From Falciphora oryzae (Eukaryota > Ascomycota > Sordariomycetes > Magnaporthales > Magnaporthaceae), in assembly GCA_000733355.1 (NCBI GenBank), contig JNVV01000035.1, positions 5,994 through 69,993 of the forward strand: a DNA stretch of 64,000 nt, in the 5' to 3' direction. Position 1 is the first letter of the stretch. Each line of letters begins with the position of its first letter. Under the pieces are notes generated by a model. That model saw only the letters and a list, made by a program, of their open reading frames with translations, did no database searches and was not told the origin of the DNA. The translations under genes and the position numbers were made by a program. Shown here piece after piece: positions 21,301 through 32,601 of this stretch.

Positions 21301-24300
21301 AAGGGGAATACCTTTGCCGCTATTGCTACACGTTTTCATACCGGGTTTTCGATTTTAGTTGCATAGTTCGTTACATAAAAGATTATAGCTATAATTTTAC
21401 ATTGCGTCGTAATAAACGATATGTTGTGGTTGTGCCGTAACCCTACCGCGATAGCCTTATTCTAGCGGTTTATTATGCTATAACCGCGCCGGATTTGTAA
21501 CACTCCGTTTGCTATAAACGTGGTTTTTTCAACTAATTTCCAAAGCGCTTTAAACCGGCAAAGGTTACAGTTTTTTCCTTTCCTCCCGATGGAGTACTTT
21601 ACGTAAATTAAGCTGTAGGTGTGTATTTAAGTGGCTCCGGTATAAAAGTTGGCCTCCTCGTCGAATGCGGCTGCGAATTGGTATCTGTTTTACAATAACG
21701 ACGATATATTTAACGTTGCTAACCTTTCCGCTTAAACGGCTAAAAATGCTTTTTAATCGAAATTTTAAATTATTTAAACCGTATTAGTTAGGTTTATTAG
21801 GCGGGGTGGCTACGCGATAAAAACTAACTTCCGTGAAAACGCTATTTACGTATTGGATAACCCGGTTACGGTATGCTTCCTGGCCTTCCCTTTATATATT
21901 TTTAAATACGGTGCTTAGGTGCATGTTTCCCTAAAGCTAAAAGAGTCCGTAGACGTGCAGCGCGCCGCGTTTATTTGTTTCCACAGCCCCAAAGTATTAG
22001 TTAATGCGTTTAAATACTAAATCCTCCCTTGTTTTTATATAATGCTTAAAAAATATAAAGATTTCCCTATGGAAAAATATTGCTGAGCTGAAAGGGTCCG
22101 ATATTGCTAGTTGTATCCGTTTATATGCTAGGTCGAAGCTCGTTAGGAAGGCTTTAGTTTCCCCTGGTTTGCGGCTTCGGTACGCTACTAGCTTTAATTT
22201 TATCGGGTTTGTAATATTATTCGGGTTAAGCGTAAACCAAATAGCCGGAATGCCGTACCGAATTATAAAAGATTTAATTTTTTGCTGCATGCTTAAGCGA
22301 TTTTCCCTAAATATTGGCTGGCGAAACCCGTAAAGCGATAGGCTTTTTAACAGCTCTTTAATACCCTCGTCGGAAAATTTCCCGGAAGCCTTTAATTTAA
22401 CTTTCGCCGCTTTTAATCTCTTTGCGTTTAGCGAGCGTATTATACGTTCGATTTTTGGAAAGTTTTTCCTCGTTACGCTAAATATGCTAACATGACGGTT
22501 TTTCGACCGGACCTTTATATTAAAAACGAGAAACGAAAAGACGTGGTATGTCGCAAAACGACCGCCGTAGCGCTAAAGCACTACGCGTATTTAAACTTCC
22601 AAGCTTATGTTCCGAAAAGACATTAAACTTTGCGATATAGCCTTCGCGTTAAGGCTTATATTTGTACCATTTGCCACATCTGCGATGCTTTCTTCCGTTT
22701 GCCGTAAGCCCCTATTCCCGACCGGGAACAGCGTCGGAAAGGTTTTTGCGAAGAATTTTGCGTTAAAAGAATTAGCAAAGTCCCCACCCCGAAATACGAA
22801 AATATAAAGCTCGGAGGTGTGTCTATGCCGCACTTTGGCTGATCCTGCGTAAGCACTTTCTCCCGTTTGCTCGAAGAGTGCGTTTTGGCTTAAAGCGTTA
22901 CAAGCGTACCGCAGCTTTTCCGCATCCGCAACATCCGGCTATGTATCGAGTGCGAATATGCTAAACGAGCTAATTTCGTAAATGGGAACGGCAGCGCCAT
23001 TAATCCCCACTTCGTCTAATCGATTTTCGTCGCTTATATTACTAGGCTTTTTTATTTCCTTTACGCCAATTGCTATACCGTATTTTTGGTTAAGCGTTGC
23101 GAGGATTTCCTAAATATCCACAAAACCTTCCTCTTCCAAACCGCGCTCCGTTGGTGGAACGAGCTAACTTGTTCGCGCTTTTTCCAAAGCTAACAGCTCG
23201 TTCCGCTTTAAACGATTATAAATTTAAAAAGGTACGCCGTACCGTAGCGTATCCCAGCTATCCATTTCGGCTTTATCGATTTAAATGTTAGCGTATAGGG
23301 GATTGTGCCTTTTTAACTATACCAATGCCTTTTTTATAACGCGACGCCGTACCGATAACAGTGCCGAAAGATTATCCGGTGCCGGTTTTTCCATCCCCTA
23401 CTACGATACGTGAATCTTATTTATTACCTTTAATAGCGGATAAGGTAAAACGTTTATCGCGAGCTTTTGCAGGTTATTGGGGAAGATTGTGATATGCCTT
23501 TTAACATGTTTTAAATATTTCGCGTTTTGTTTATACCCATTTGCTAAATTATATTTGGTAATAAACCTATAACAGGAGTTTAGTGCGATAAGCTTTTCCT
23601 TAATCGGCGTAAAGGCTTTTAATTCGTTCGGAAACATATGTTCGCATTTTAACCGAGTATGCAGCCGGCCCGCCGGGGATAAGATACCTTTCCGTAAGTG
23701 CTTTACGCAATCTGCGCACCCGGGAATCTTCTCCTTTACGGGGAAGCACCTAGCGCATTTAAACGGTAATCCATCCCGCTTTTCGATAGGGTTTGCCATC
23801 CACTAACCCTAACCAATCTCTTTTAATTCGGCCGTACTAAACTTCCGATAATAAATTATGCAGGTATGTATTGGTAAAGTTTTTACGTTATAAAACGCTT
23901 CGTAAAATTCCCGGACGGTAGATACCTTTTTGTTATAAGGGATAGGCGTATATTATGCTTACTTTTAAAATAACCTTTTTTTTTCGGCAAACTTTTTATC
24001 CAAATTGCGCAGGATATTGGCGAGATTTTCCATTTGCTTTTTGTCGCTTTTATTTTAACGGATTATTATTTTAGCGCGTTTAGGCCGCGGCTAATCGTTG
24101 TTTGAAGGATTTTGTCTTTTTTTCGGCCCCTAAGGTTGTTGGCTTTATTTAATTACGTTATCTTCCATTAATATACCACCTTTTGGAACGCCCCCTAATT
24201 GTTCCTGCTTTTTTCGCATTATAAGCCCGAATTTGTCGAACCCGAAACCCGCCGGTAAATCCGTAACGATTAGCTTTTTAAAAGGTAGGGCAATTTTTTT

Positions 24301-26203
24301 GCCGTCGTTTTTTTTAATATATAGTTTTTTATAAAACCAGGTCTTTAGATTAACCAAATCGCCCGGTTTAATAGGGTCGACCGATTCTTTAACCCGGCGT
24401 TGTTCGAATTGCTAAGCTCGTTTGTAAATTAATTTATTTAATTTTACTATAGCTTTATCCCAATCGCTTACCATACGAGCTATTACGCAAAGTTTGTTGC
24501 AAAAACCTATATTTTTACCCGCCTATTGGTAATATTAAACTTTATTTCCGCTTTAGATACGGCTTACCGTTTTTAAAGGCGAGAAATTTGTCGGTCCTTT
24601 ACCCGGGTCGTTCGCCGCTTAATTGTTTTAGTCCGCGGCTGCCGTATCCTTTAGGGAAAACCCTCCCGGCTTCCGAATCCGCCGTCGTCGAAACCCCCCG
24701 TTTGCCTTTGCCTGTTCGTACTTCCTTTGGGATGCTTTAAAAACGTCGGCTGATATGCGGATCCCTAGTCCTCGCGCAGCCCCGAAGGTTTTTGCCAACG
24801 ACCGGATTTCGGGAATGTCGGCCGACGCCCGAACGCTTAATCCAGCTAATACCGAAATGTTTACCGCCCCTTTTCGTAGTGCGTTTCTCTTTGCTATCGT
24901 TTTTTCGTATTCCTTTCGCGTTTCCTTAAAAACGTCGGCCGACGTCCGAATACCTAATCCAGCTAATATTAAAATATTTACCGCGCTTTTTCGCGATGCG
25001 TTTTTCTTTGCCCTCGTCGCCTCGTTTGTGCTTTGCGCAACCCCGAAAATTTTTACCAACGGCCGGATCCCTAATCTTTTAAGCACTATCGTATTCGGCC
25101 GATTATGCGCCTCGTACTGGTTGGTGAAACCCGTTAGGGACCGTACGGCGTCCCTTCGTAAAGCTAAAGCTGCCCTGCTACTTTGCGCCGTCTGAAAAGC
25201 TCTAAACAAATTTCCCGGCTTCGCCTGCCGGTTTCCTCCCTATCCGGCCTGCAATTGCTTTAGCCGCCCCCGGACCCTACCTACTCCGTGCTATATTTGC
25301 GCCTCCCCGGCGCGGGACGGAGGTTCCCGGGTCGTCCCTGCAGTCCTCCGCCGGGCCTGCCTCTTTGTCCTAGCCGCTTCATGCTGCCTTTGGCCCTTTT
25401 CGAAAATATTAGCAAACGTCCGGATATTTAATCCAGCGTGCGCTATGTTCTCGCGATTGCGCGCGTCGAGGTAATGGAATCGGTTAAATGGACTTTCCGT
25501 CTCCTTTCTCGGCCCTTAAGGCGGCTAGCTCGATTCAGTTACGTTAACCTCTACGGATACACTACCTTTTAAAATACTCCCTAATTTTTCCTGTTTTTTT
25601 CGCATTATAAGCCCGAATTTATCGAAGCCGAAACCGGCCGGCAAATCCGTAATAGCTAGTTTTTTAAAAAAATAGGGCGATTTTTTCGCGGTCGTTTTTT
25701 TTAATATATGGATCTTTATAAAACCAGGCCTTTAGATTTACTAGGTCGTCCGGTTCGATAGGGTTAACCGATTCGTTAACGTTGCGTCGTCCGATTTGCT
25801 GGGTTTGTTTGTAAATTAATTTGTTTAATTTTACTATAATTTCGTCCTAGTCCTTTACTTTGCGAGCCGCCGTTAATAGTTTGTTACAAAACTTTACTTT
25901 TTAATTCGCTTATTAGTAATATTAAACTTTGTTTTCGCCTTAGATACGCTTTACCGATTTTAAGCCTTCGCGGGCTTTCGATCCTTTTAATAAATGCCTT
26001 CCGGTAGCTTTTCGAACCGGAGCGGTTTTAACATCACCTTCGCCGGCCTCGCCAGACCCGGCGGCCGGGATTTTGTTTATAGCGTCGTTAGTAGCATCCA
26101 TAACTGGATACGTTTAGTCGATTTCGTTTAAAGCAACGGCTTTGCGCGCATTTACAGCGTCGATATCGAATTCGACCAAATCGACGGCGTATGTTATCGG
26201 CAT
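18301..26203 (-). pseudogene. Helitron-1: Rep/helicase pseudogene, strongly RIP-mutated
   Basis: From the ATG at 26203 down to TAA at 18301. N-terminal part (26203-23800): low-complexity, internally duplicated. Cys-rich segment (23799-23650, CARC...CADC...). Helitron-like N domain (about 22290-21930): IPAIWFTLNPNNITNP, AISDPFSSAIFFHREIFIFF, then GALHVYGLF, where the family has a His-hydrophobic-His Rep motif; the second His is now Tyr. PIF1-type helicase (about 20000-18301): the Walker A position reads ESESGTGKF, where Helitron-2 has GGEGGTGKS. The end is LYVQLSRYPSLDGIMLL. Helitrons move by rolling-circle replication using this protein. Many TAA and TAG plus Gly to Ser/Glu and His to Tyr changes show heavy C to T/G to A mutation. 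Terminal TC and CTRR ends were not located. Confidence 0.85.
24140..25985. repeat. Internal duplications in the Helitron-1 N-terminal coding region
   Basis: About 24140-24600 and 25530-25985 are diverged direct copies of the same coding module; minus-strand translations include LVNLKAWFYKDPYIKKNDRE and LKTWFYKKLYIKKNDGKK. Between them, 24628-25209 encodes imperfect units of about 40-45 residues, each with a GLGIRTSADVFK-like core (LGIRTSADVFKETRKEYEKT, GLSVRASADIPEI, GLGIRISADVFKASQRKYEQ). Confidence 0.75.
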
Positions 26204-26820
26204 TAGAACACCAACCTGCGGCCTTCGAAAAAGGCCCTCCAGCCCACTTTGCTTATACTCCTTCCGAAACGCATCGATTATACCATTGCACCTTTTCTTT
26301 TCCCCCGTACTTTAACCCCTCGCTTACCCTTTCGCTTTTTTATTCGCATTACGGAGCATTACAGACAAGCCCTATCCTTGCCCGCCGGCTGGCAGCCAGC
26401 CCCGGTCCCGGGGCACCGGTCGCTTCCCGGCTAACTTAGTTATATCGCTTAATAAACTAATTATTTTAGCTTTAAACTTTAAACGTAACCACGTTCTTTT
26501 ATCCGCCCGTTTATTATTTTGTTTTAGCACTCGTTAGTTTTTTTCCCCTGTTCGTATGATTAGGTCACCTGGGCGGTAGTTTAGTCGTCCCTGCACTTTA
26601 CCTAATTTATATAGCCGTACTTAGGTGTTCCTTCATCCACTTAAGTACCCGCTTTACCAGATTCGGGGATAAACCTGTTTACCCGACTTAATTCTTTTGT
26701 CTTACTTACCAAACATTTTACACGCTTGATGTGCTCCTAACACAAGCGTTAGATACGAAACGCCCCCCGCTTAGCACCTTCGTTATGTTTTGATAGCTAA
26801 CATTTTCGAGCATTATCCAT
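26204..26820. other. Divergent intergenic region between Helitron-1 and the RPA-like gene
   Basis: 617 bp separate two diverging coding regions and should hold promoters for both. No clear TATA or repeat was identified. A GC-rich palindromic patch (GGCTGGCAGCC, CCCCGGTCCCGGGG) lies at about 26388-26412. Confidence 0.4.
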
Positions 26821-27881
26821 TTGCGTAATTTCGTTAACGCCATTACGGACGATTCGACTCGGGACGCTCCAAATCACGTCGAAATTTACGCGGATATTAA
26901 TATTTTCGACGAAAACGGTTTCGATAGTCCTAATATTATCGCTAAGCCGATTCGCTCCCGCATTTACGTTTATATGACGCGGGACGAACGAAACCTATAC
27001 CTTTCTAACACTTTTTTTTATGCCGATAGCCGCTTTTCTACCGTCCTTTCCGCAGACGGAGATTTGGAAATCAGTATCCAAGCACTAAATTTAATAAGGC
27101 ACGTCCATCCACCCGTTGCGACCTTGCTTCGGCTGACGTACGCAGGCACCCAGGAGATGTGGCCGATTTCGACGAGTACCGTCGCCATTTGCTAGAACAG
27201 TGGTGCCCCATGGTGACCGTTATCAGCTCGGTCCGCACTGGTAACGACAGCTGTTTTGAGCCTTTGGAGCCCCGGCATTTTACCGTCGAAATATCCGTTT
27301 ATAACGCTTTAAAAGCCGCTCCGGTGCAATTTTTTGTGGCTTGTTTCCTGGAAAACACTAGACGCTGGCAGAAGGTTAAGACGCTACCGTCGGGCGCTTT
27401 TCTTAGCGTCACCGCGAAGATCGCTGGCCGCACTGCTCACACGAATCGTTTAGCCCTTCGCGTCCTCGATTTGACGTACCTGCTAAGACCTCCCTCGGCC
27501 GCGCCCGTATCGATATCGGTTCCGACTCCGACTCCACCGTTTAAGCGATCGAGTCGCTGGGAAGGCCGGGCAGGCCCGACTACTCCCTTTAAAAGGCCGC
27601 GCGTTTCGGACCCTGCTAACGAACCAGCGAATCCATCCGATAGTGATATAACCCCCCTAGAAATAACCCAGACCGGATACGACCTCCCTCATACAAAGGA
27701 TTCCCCAGACTCCGCTTCCGTCCCAGCTCCTCCACCGACCGCCGCTCGTTCTGGCGACTCCTTTTTTAGCTTAGTCCGGCCTTTAACGTCGGAGAGTGGG
27801 CTTCGACCGCATCGCAGCCGCCATTTTCCGAAGAAGTACGCAGATTTGGAGCAGGCCGCGGTGAACCGAACAGAACCCTAG
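26821..27881 (+). CDS. RPA-like (OB-fold) protein of the fungal Helitron-associated family, one GC-AG intron
   Basis: Exon 1 encodes RDAPNHVEIYADINIFDENG and PIRSRIYVYMTRDERNLYLS. Exon 2 encodes DVADFDEYRRHLLEQWCPMV, PVQFFVACFLENTRRWQKVK, GAFLSVTAKIAGRT, and a Pro/Ser-rich basic tail ending RSRHFPKKYADLEQAAVNRT before TAG. The frame changes at an intron 27099-27145 (47 nt): donor GCACGT, branch site GCTGAC, acceptor CGCAG. Removing it restores the frame at Arg (AG|G). From memory, similar fungal hypothetical proteins have beta-rich OB-like cores and lie near Helitrons; single-stranded DNA binding is inference. No upstream in-frame ATG is visible (the frame begins at or before TTG 26821, with TAG at 26794), so the start is unresolved. 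It has no internal stops, in contrast to the adjacent Helitron-1. Confidence 0.65.
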
Positions 27882-28616
27882 GATATGTAAATATCAAATT
27901 TAGCCCTTTTCTATACGAGACCGCGAGAAATTCGTGCATATATTTCAGCTTCTCCTTTCCATAATAAAGTGCGAAGCGAACTGTGACAAGCTGTGACAAG
28001 CTGCCTATGATTGATTTAAAAAAAAAAAAAATAATGTTTTTAAATTGAATATGGAAATCAAAAGGGAATTACGCAAAATTGATCTAGATGCTGACCATGC
28101 GACATCTTTGGTTGTTTTTGCGTCCATCTTTACGTCATACCCCATTACGTTTCGGCATACCCAGGTAACCAGTGCACCCTGTTTAGAACAAACGCTAGAT
28201 TAAGCCACCAAAGTGCGCTATCCCAACCTTGGTGCGGTAACATCCGAACGCGTGCAAACGCAGCAAACTTGGATTTTTTTTTGGCATCTAATTCCAGCGC
28301 TTCCAAATTGCCAAATCCAAGTTTCGTTTCGTTCCTTAAGGCTCCTTTAGGCGAACCGCTTGCGGTTTGCGTCTCCTGTGCTTTGAGGAACGAAAAGCTC
28401 TTAAAGGACGGGCGCGGGGAAAAAAGCGGAGCTCGACCAAAACCAGCTGCCACAAATTTTCACGTGACTTTAAGCGTGATTTCAAGCGTGACTTTTTCGC
28501 TCTGCCAATTAAAAAGTCGTGCTTAAAAGCACGTGACTAATAACTAACTCGTTAAAAAAAATTTAAATCCGCGACATGTGACCACCTAATCGCCTCCGCT
28601 TCCTTTTTTTTTCATT
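27882..28616. other. Intergenic between RPA-like gene and Helitron-2
   Basis: Contains a duplicated GCTGTGACAA near 27980, an A-run (about 28018-28031) and the palindrome-bearing dispersed repeat at 28330-28379. No gene recognised. On the minus strand this is the 3' flank of Helitron-2. Confidence 0.4.
28330..28379 (+). repeat. Dispersed 50-bp repeat with palindromic core, copy 1
   Basis: Copy 2 is at 31195-31244 with three transitions between them. The core GCGAACCGCTTGCGGTTTGC can fold into a hairpin. Copy 1 lies about 240 bp beyond the Helitron-2 stop codon. Confidence 0.75.
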
Positions 28617-30290
28617 TCAATCTTCTCCCGACCAGTCCCATAACTCCGCTGCCCGGATCGTCTCCTCGCTCAATTGCTCCAGCCTCTGTTCCGCCTGCGC
28701 CATCTCCTCTAGCACAGTATTGCCCACAAAGTCCCGCTCCCGCGCCTTGGACAGGAGCGTGATGCCGTCCAGCGTCTTACATCGCGACAGCTGCACGTAC
28801 AGGCTGTATGGGTCGCACGTGCTCGGAACCGCCTGCCCGCCGATTTTGGTCGTTTTTATCCCGCGCAGTTCCAGCCCCACTCGGTCTAGCGTCTTTCCCT
28901 GCACCTTGTAGTCCGTGCACGCAAAGGCTGCTGCGCAGGGCAGCCCTTTGCGGGAGACGTCGTGCTGTTGCTAAGGCCGCTTTCTTTAACACTTTATCTT
29001 GATGCTGATGGGCGTTAGGAGCACGGTGCCCGGTGGCATACCGATAAAGCGAAAGTCCCTCGTCGTTTCCGACGCTAGCAGTATCCCCGCCGGCGGGCCG
29101 AAGTGGAGGAAAGTATTAGCGTTAACCCGATGGCCCTGATGCGCCCTGTTTGGGACGATATCTACCGCCGTGTAGCTGGCGCCGTTAACTAGCTTAAAAT
29201 TTTGGTAGGTGTTTTGGTTTATAACGACGGGCATGCCGGGAGCAAATATAAAAACGGCAGGCACCGGGATTGCGCTATCGTTTCTATAACTTATAATTAT
29301 TAGCGCTTCCTTTTCCGTCGGTTCGCTATTTTTCCATTTGTGTTCGGATATAAATATATAGAGCGGCGCCTGCCGTTGCCTCTGGAAAGCGATCGTCGCT
29401 TCGATGTTTAGGTTCCACCGGTTCCTATTAAGCGGCGTTACCATTGTAATGCCCAACTCCTACGGGATGCGCTTGCCTTCCTGGTAGCAGGTGCTGTTTA
29501 GGTACTTGACGTCCGACCGGTCCTGCGCTTTTTGTCGAATGCGCGTTAGCAGCCCCCGTAGTTGTGGATTTTGCGCGGCACGGATTTGCTCCTTTAGCAT
29601 TACCACCGTGGTGAATTTCCTCCACAGGGCGTAAGCCACGTCGTGTTATCGCCGCTGTTCTGGACCGAACCCATAATCCCCCTCCTACGGAATAACCGAG
29701 CTTGGGAGCAGAATCGATCTTTCCTGCACGGGACGAAACTGATGGAAGTCGCCGCAAAAAACGACCACCGGGATGCCGCCGAAATCCCGGCTGGACTCCC
29801 GGAGCCTGCAGAGCTGTTCGTTGACGGCGTATAGCGTCCGCACGCCTAATATGCTGACCTCGTCTATAATTAGGACGTTTTTTTCCTGCCAGTCCATCTT
29901 GGTTTGCCCGTCGATTCGGAGAGCTGGTAAGCCGGTCGACGTAAAGCCGTTTGGGTTTCCGGCCCGGCTGGCCCTGGGGAACGTGTCTTTCGAAAACTTG
30001 CAAGCGGAATGGATGGTAATTCCGTCGATATTCGCGGCCGCCGTGCCGGACGTTGCCGTCACTAGCAGGCGACGGGATTGTGCCGTACGGCGGAACAGCT
30101 CGGCAACGCCCGCGATGACGCGCGACTTCCCGGTGCCGCCTTCGCCTCCGACGAACAAGCAGAGCTGAGGGGTACCGCTCTCATCGCGGTCTATTTGGTC
30201 AAGTTGGCGGCAGATTAGCCAGAGGGCGATCTTCTGTCTTCGGTTGAGCGTTAGAGATTCGGCCACCTGCCTCCCCACTTTACAGAAGGG
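28617..30290 (-). pseudogene. Helitron-2: PIF1-type helicase, C-terminal half, weakly mutated
   Basis: A single minus-strand frame from the truncation point at about 30290 to TGA at 28617. It shows helicase motif I LFVGGEGGTGKSRVIAG, motif II VLIIDEVSILG, motif III VVFCGDFHQFRPV, then AFACTDYKVQGKTLDRVGLE and motif VI YVQLSRCKTLDGITLL, ending WDWSGED. Only about four in-frame stops are present (around 29685, 29640 and 28985-28970), all TAA or TAG, and every catalytic motif is intact. The N-terminal and Rep domains are absent: homology ends where a 45-bp inverted repeat begins. This protein would unwind DNA during rolling-circle transposition. Confidence 0.88.
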
Positions 30291-31023
30291 GACTTTTCCG
30301 TTCACACCCTATTCCTACGCACCCCCCCCACAACGCCGACATCGCTGATTATGTAAATTTGTGTGCGCCACACGGCCAACCCCACATAGGCGTCAATTTC
30401 AACTACCAGTCAATTTGCGCAACGATTAACAAATAACGCCCCCGACAAGTTGAAGCTATTCACAAGCCCGCCATGGCGTCGCCAACGCCCTCCTGGTTTT
30501 CCGAACACGACGAGGACGCTCGCAGTACCTCGGAGAACTCCGAATTACGCGTCTGGCACCCAGATTGGGACGGAAAGCCATGGCACGCAGCTCCGCTGGA
30601 CAATCTTTTGTCGACCCTTTGGTCTACCCATGACGAGGCCCTCGAGGCCGTTGAAAAGACGATTGCATAACGGGTGGCCGCAAGGAGGGCACGGGAGTTA
30701 AGAGAGGCGTTACAGGACCGTTTTGATCGGGACTTGCAAAGAGATTTGCAATGCGGGCATTGGGACGAAGAATGCCGCTGTGTTGTAAAGTAAATCTCTA
30801 GCTATCGATTCATCTATTTTTTAACTTCTGAATAGCTTTATTCCGTTGTTGTGCGCCGCTTTTTATTTTGTTGTTGTGCGACGCCCTTTATTTTGGGTGT
30901 CCATGGCCTGTGTTATTTTATATGAGCGCGCCACAGAAATTACATAAGCCCGAGACCGGTGGTGGCGGAGGTGTCCACTGTGGGGAGGGTGCGTAGGAAT
31001 AGGGTGTGAACGGAAAAGTCCCC
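30288..31023. mobile_element. 736-bp unit bounded by 45-bp inverted repeats
   Basis: Arm 1 is 30288-30332 and arm 2 is 30979-31023, differing by one base when inverted; both begin GGGGACTTTTCCG from the outside. The unit interrupts Helitron-2 homology and encloses a small open frame. No convincing TSD is visible (left flank CAGAA, right flank TTAAT). It could be a non-autonomous TIR transposon or an inverted duplication of the Helitron break point. Confidence 0.55.
30473..30793 (+). pseudogene. Small acidic/basic ORF inside the inverted-repeat unit (one stop)
   Basis: The ATG at 30473 opens MASPTPSWFSEHDEDARSTS. It contains LRVWHPDWDGKPWHAAPL and LLSTLWSTHDEALEAVEKTI, then TAA at 30668. The same frame continues RVAARRARELREALQDRF and GHWDEECRC to TAA at 30791-30793. 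The internal TAA is probably a mutated CAA, giving about 106 residues. The C-terminal half is helical and Arg-rich with three Cys. I do not know the family; its clean coding appearance and position next to Helitron-2 suggest an accessory gene. Confidence 0.5.
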
Positions 31024-32601
31024 TTAATATATTCAAGGACAAGAAAGACAGTGGGGTAAGCCACCAACCACCCACCAATCCTAGCCCTGCTGCCGCCACT
31101 GCCAAACTTCCATGTGCAAATCTTGCAAATAAAAAAGGTTTGTGCATACGAATGGCTCCAGCGCTTTTTGAATGAAAATTTCTATATCTAGTTTCGTTCC
31201 TCAAGGCTCTTTTGGGCGAACCGCTTGCGGTTTGCGTCTCCTGTCCTCTATTAGTCAGCTATGACCACCTTGACAAGGCAAATTGCCTGCGGGGCGCCGT
31301 CACGTGCTGATAGTCATTATCAGCAGTGTGGGCCTGCCCCTCGCAGTCGGACAAACCGACGCCGATCCTCTGTTCAGGCCAAGCGTCCCCACCTCGGAAT
31401 CTGCCCTACGCCGGCCCCTGAATGCACTGCTGAGGCTCGTGGAGACGTCGTGCAGTCTGTAGCAGTGACCGCACCAGCCACAGTCCTTGTCACAGAGAGA
31501 GTAGTGTCTCGCCGCCGTCTCCCCAATCCATCCCGTGGTTGTTGACACGCAGCTTGGGAAGACCGAGCCCCGAGCCGAGATTGCCGGCCCCATTTTCTTC
31601 TTCCAAGCTTTCTTCTTGCCTTGCTGTTCTGCCGACCCTTGTCGCTCTTTGTAATCTCATTGTCTTCGCTGGGCTCTGTGGCCTTGACGAACACAACCGG
31701 CAGGTTCCGTATAAAGCTCGGCGGAAGATCGCTGACGCTTCCGCCGTCATTAGCCCGAACCGGCTGTTTACTTTCCCCCTTGATTTCAATGCTTTTGCTG
31801 GTGGCACTGGCTTACACAACCCAGCCATGCCGAGCATAAGAGACAGCGAAATTGATCGCAAATTCTAAAAGTCCTCAACTTACAATGGAAAATAGGAACC
31901 GATTCAACCACTTTAATGCCCCTACCACCAAATAGCAAAAAAAAAAAAAAAAACCGTCTACCCTTCAAGACCGTAGGTCTTGTCTGTGCTGATGCCCTCC
32001 TCGAACAAATACCCCCTACCGCTGTCGAGCATCTAATTTTGGAAGCACCAGGGATGTTGGCGATGGCGCGCTCGATCAAAAATGGGGTTCAGGTGGCTGG
32101 GGTGGTGGCCTGGTGGAGAGGCTTCGGTTGCCCTGCTGTCGGGTGTCATATATAATCGGAACCAGAATTGCTGACTCGTTGGTAAACGCGGTGGAGTGCG
32201 TCGGATGATTAGACGCCAAAGATCCTGTAGGGCTGAGTGTTGGCACGATGGTGACATTAATAAAGAGATACATCGCAGGGCAAAGGATAGGGGATGGCAC
32301 CACAATTCAAGGACAGGGTTTTTGCCGTTTTCAACGCGACGCCATCCCGCGAATCCGTCATGGCCACGGACTTATGTCTGCACGCTTTTCATCGGGCAGC
32401 CGAGCCCAGAGCCACGGCTCGAGGTCCACGTCACCCTCTCGAACGACATCGAAGTATTCGGACACCGAGCTTCCCCAACAACCGCCTCTAGCGTTCTGCG
32501 CAGCCTGGTTTCGCAGTACCGACAGAGGGTTTAGGCTCCCAAGCGCAATCTAGTTGCTGAACTTAATTGTTCTCGTCCTTTTGCCGGGTCTGGGTGGGAG
32601 C
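31024..32601. other. Unassigned region with dispersed repeat copy 2
   Basis: Includes the 50-bp palindromic repeat at 31195-31244 and a 17-A tract at 31937-31953. Overlapping frames occur on both strands, but none shows a family I recognise. The right end is the 3' flank of the CorA-like gene. Confidence 0.45.

Noticed and set aside
27159..27881. RPA-like gene as two separate genes
   Set aside because: An intron with branch site and acceptor joins the two frames cleanly.
30863..31868. Several 70-120 residue ORFs on both strands
   Set aside because: No domain, no consistent codon pattern and no splice context that I can support.
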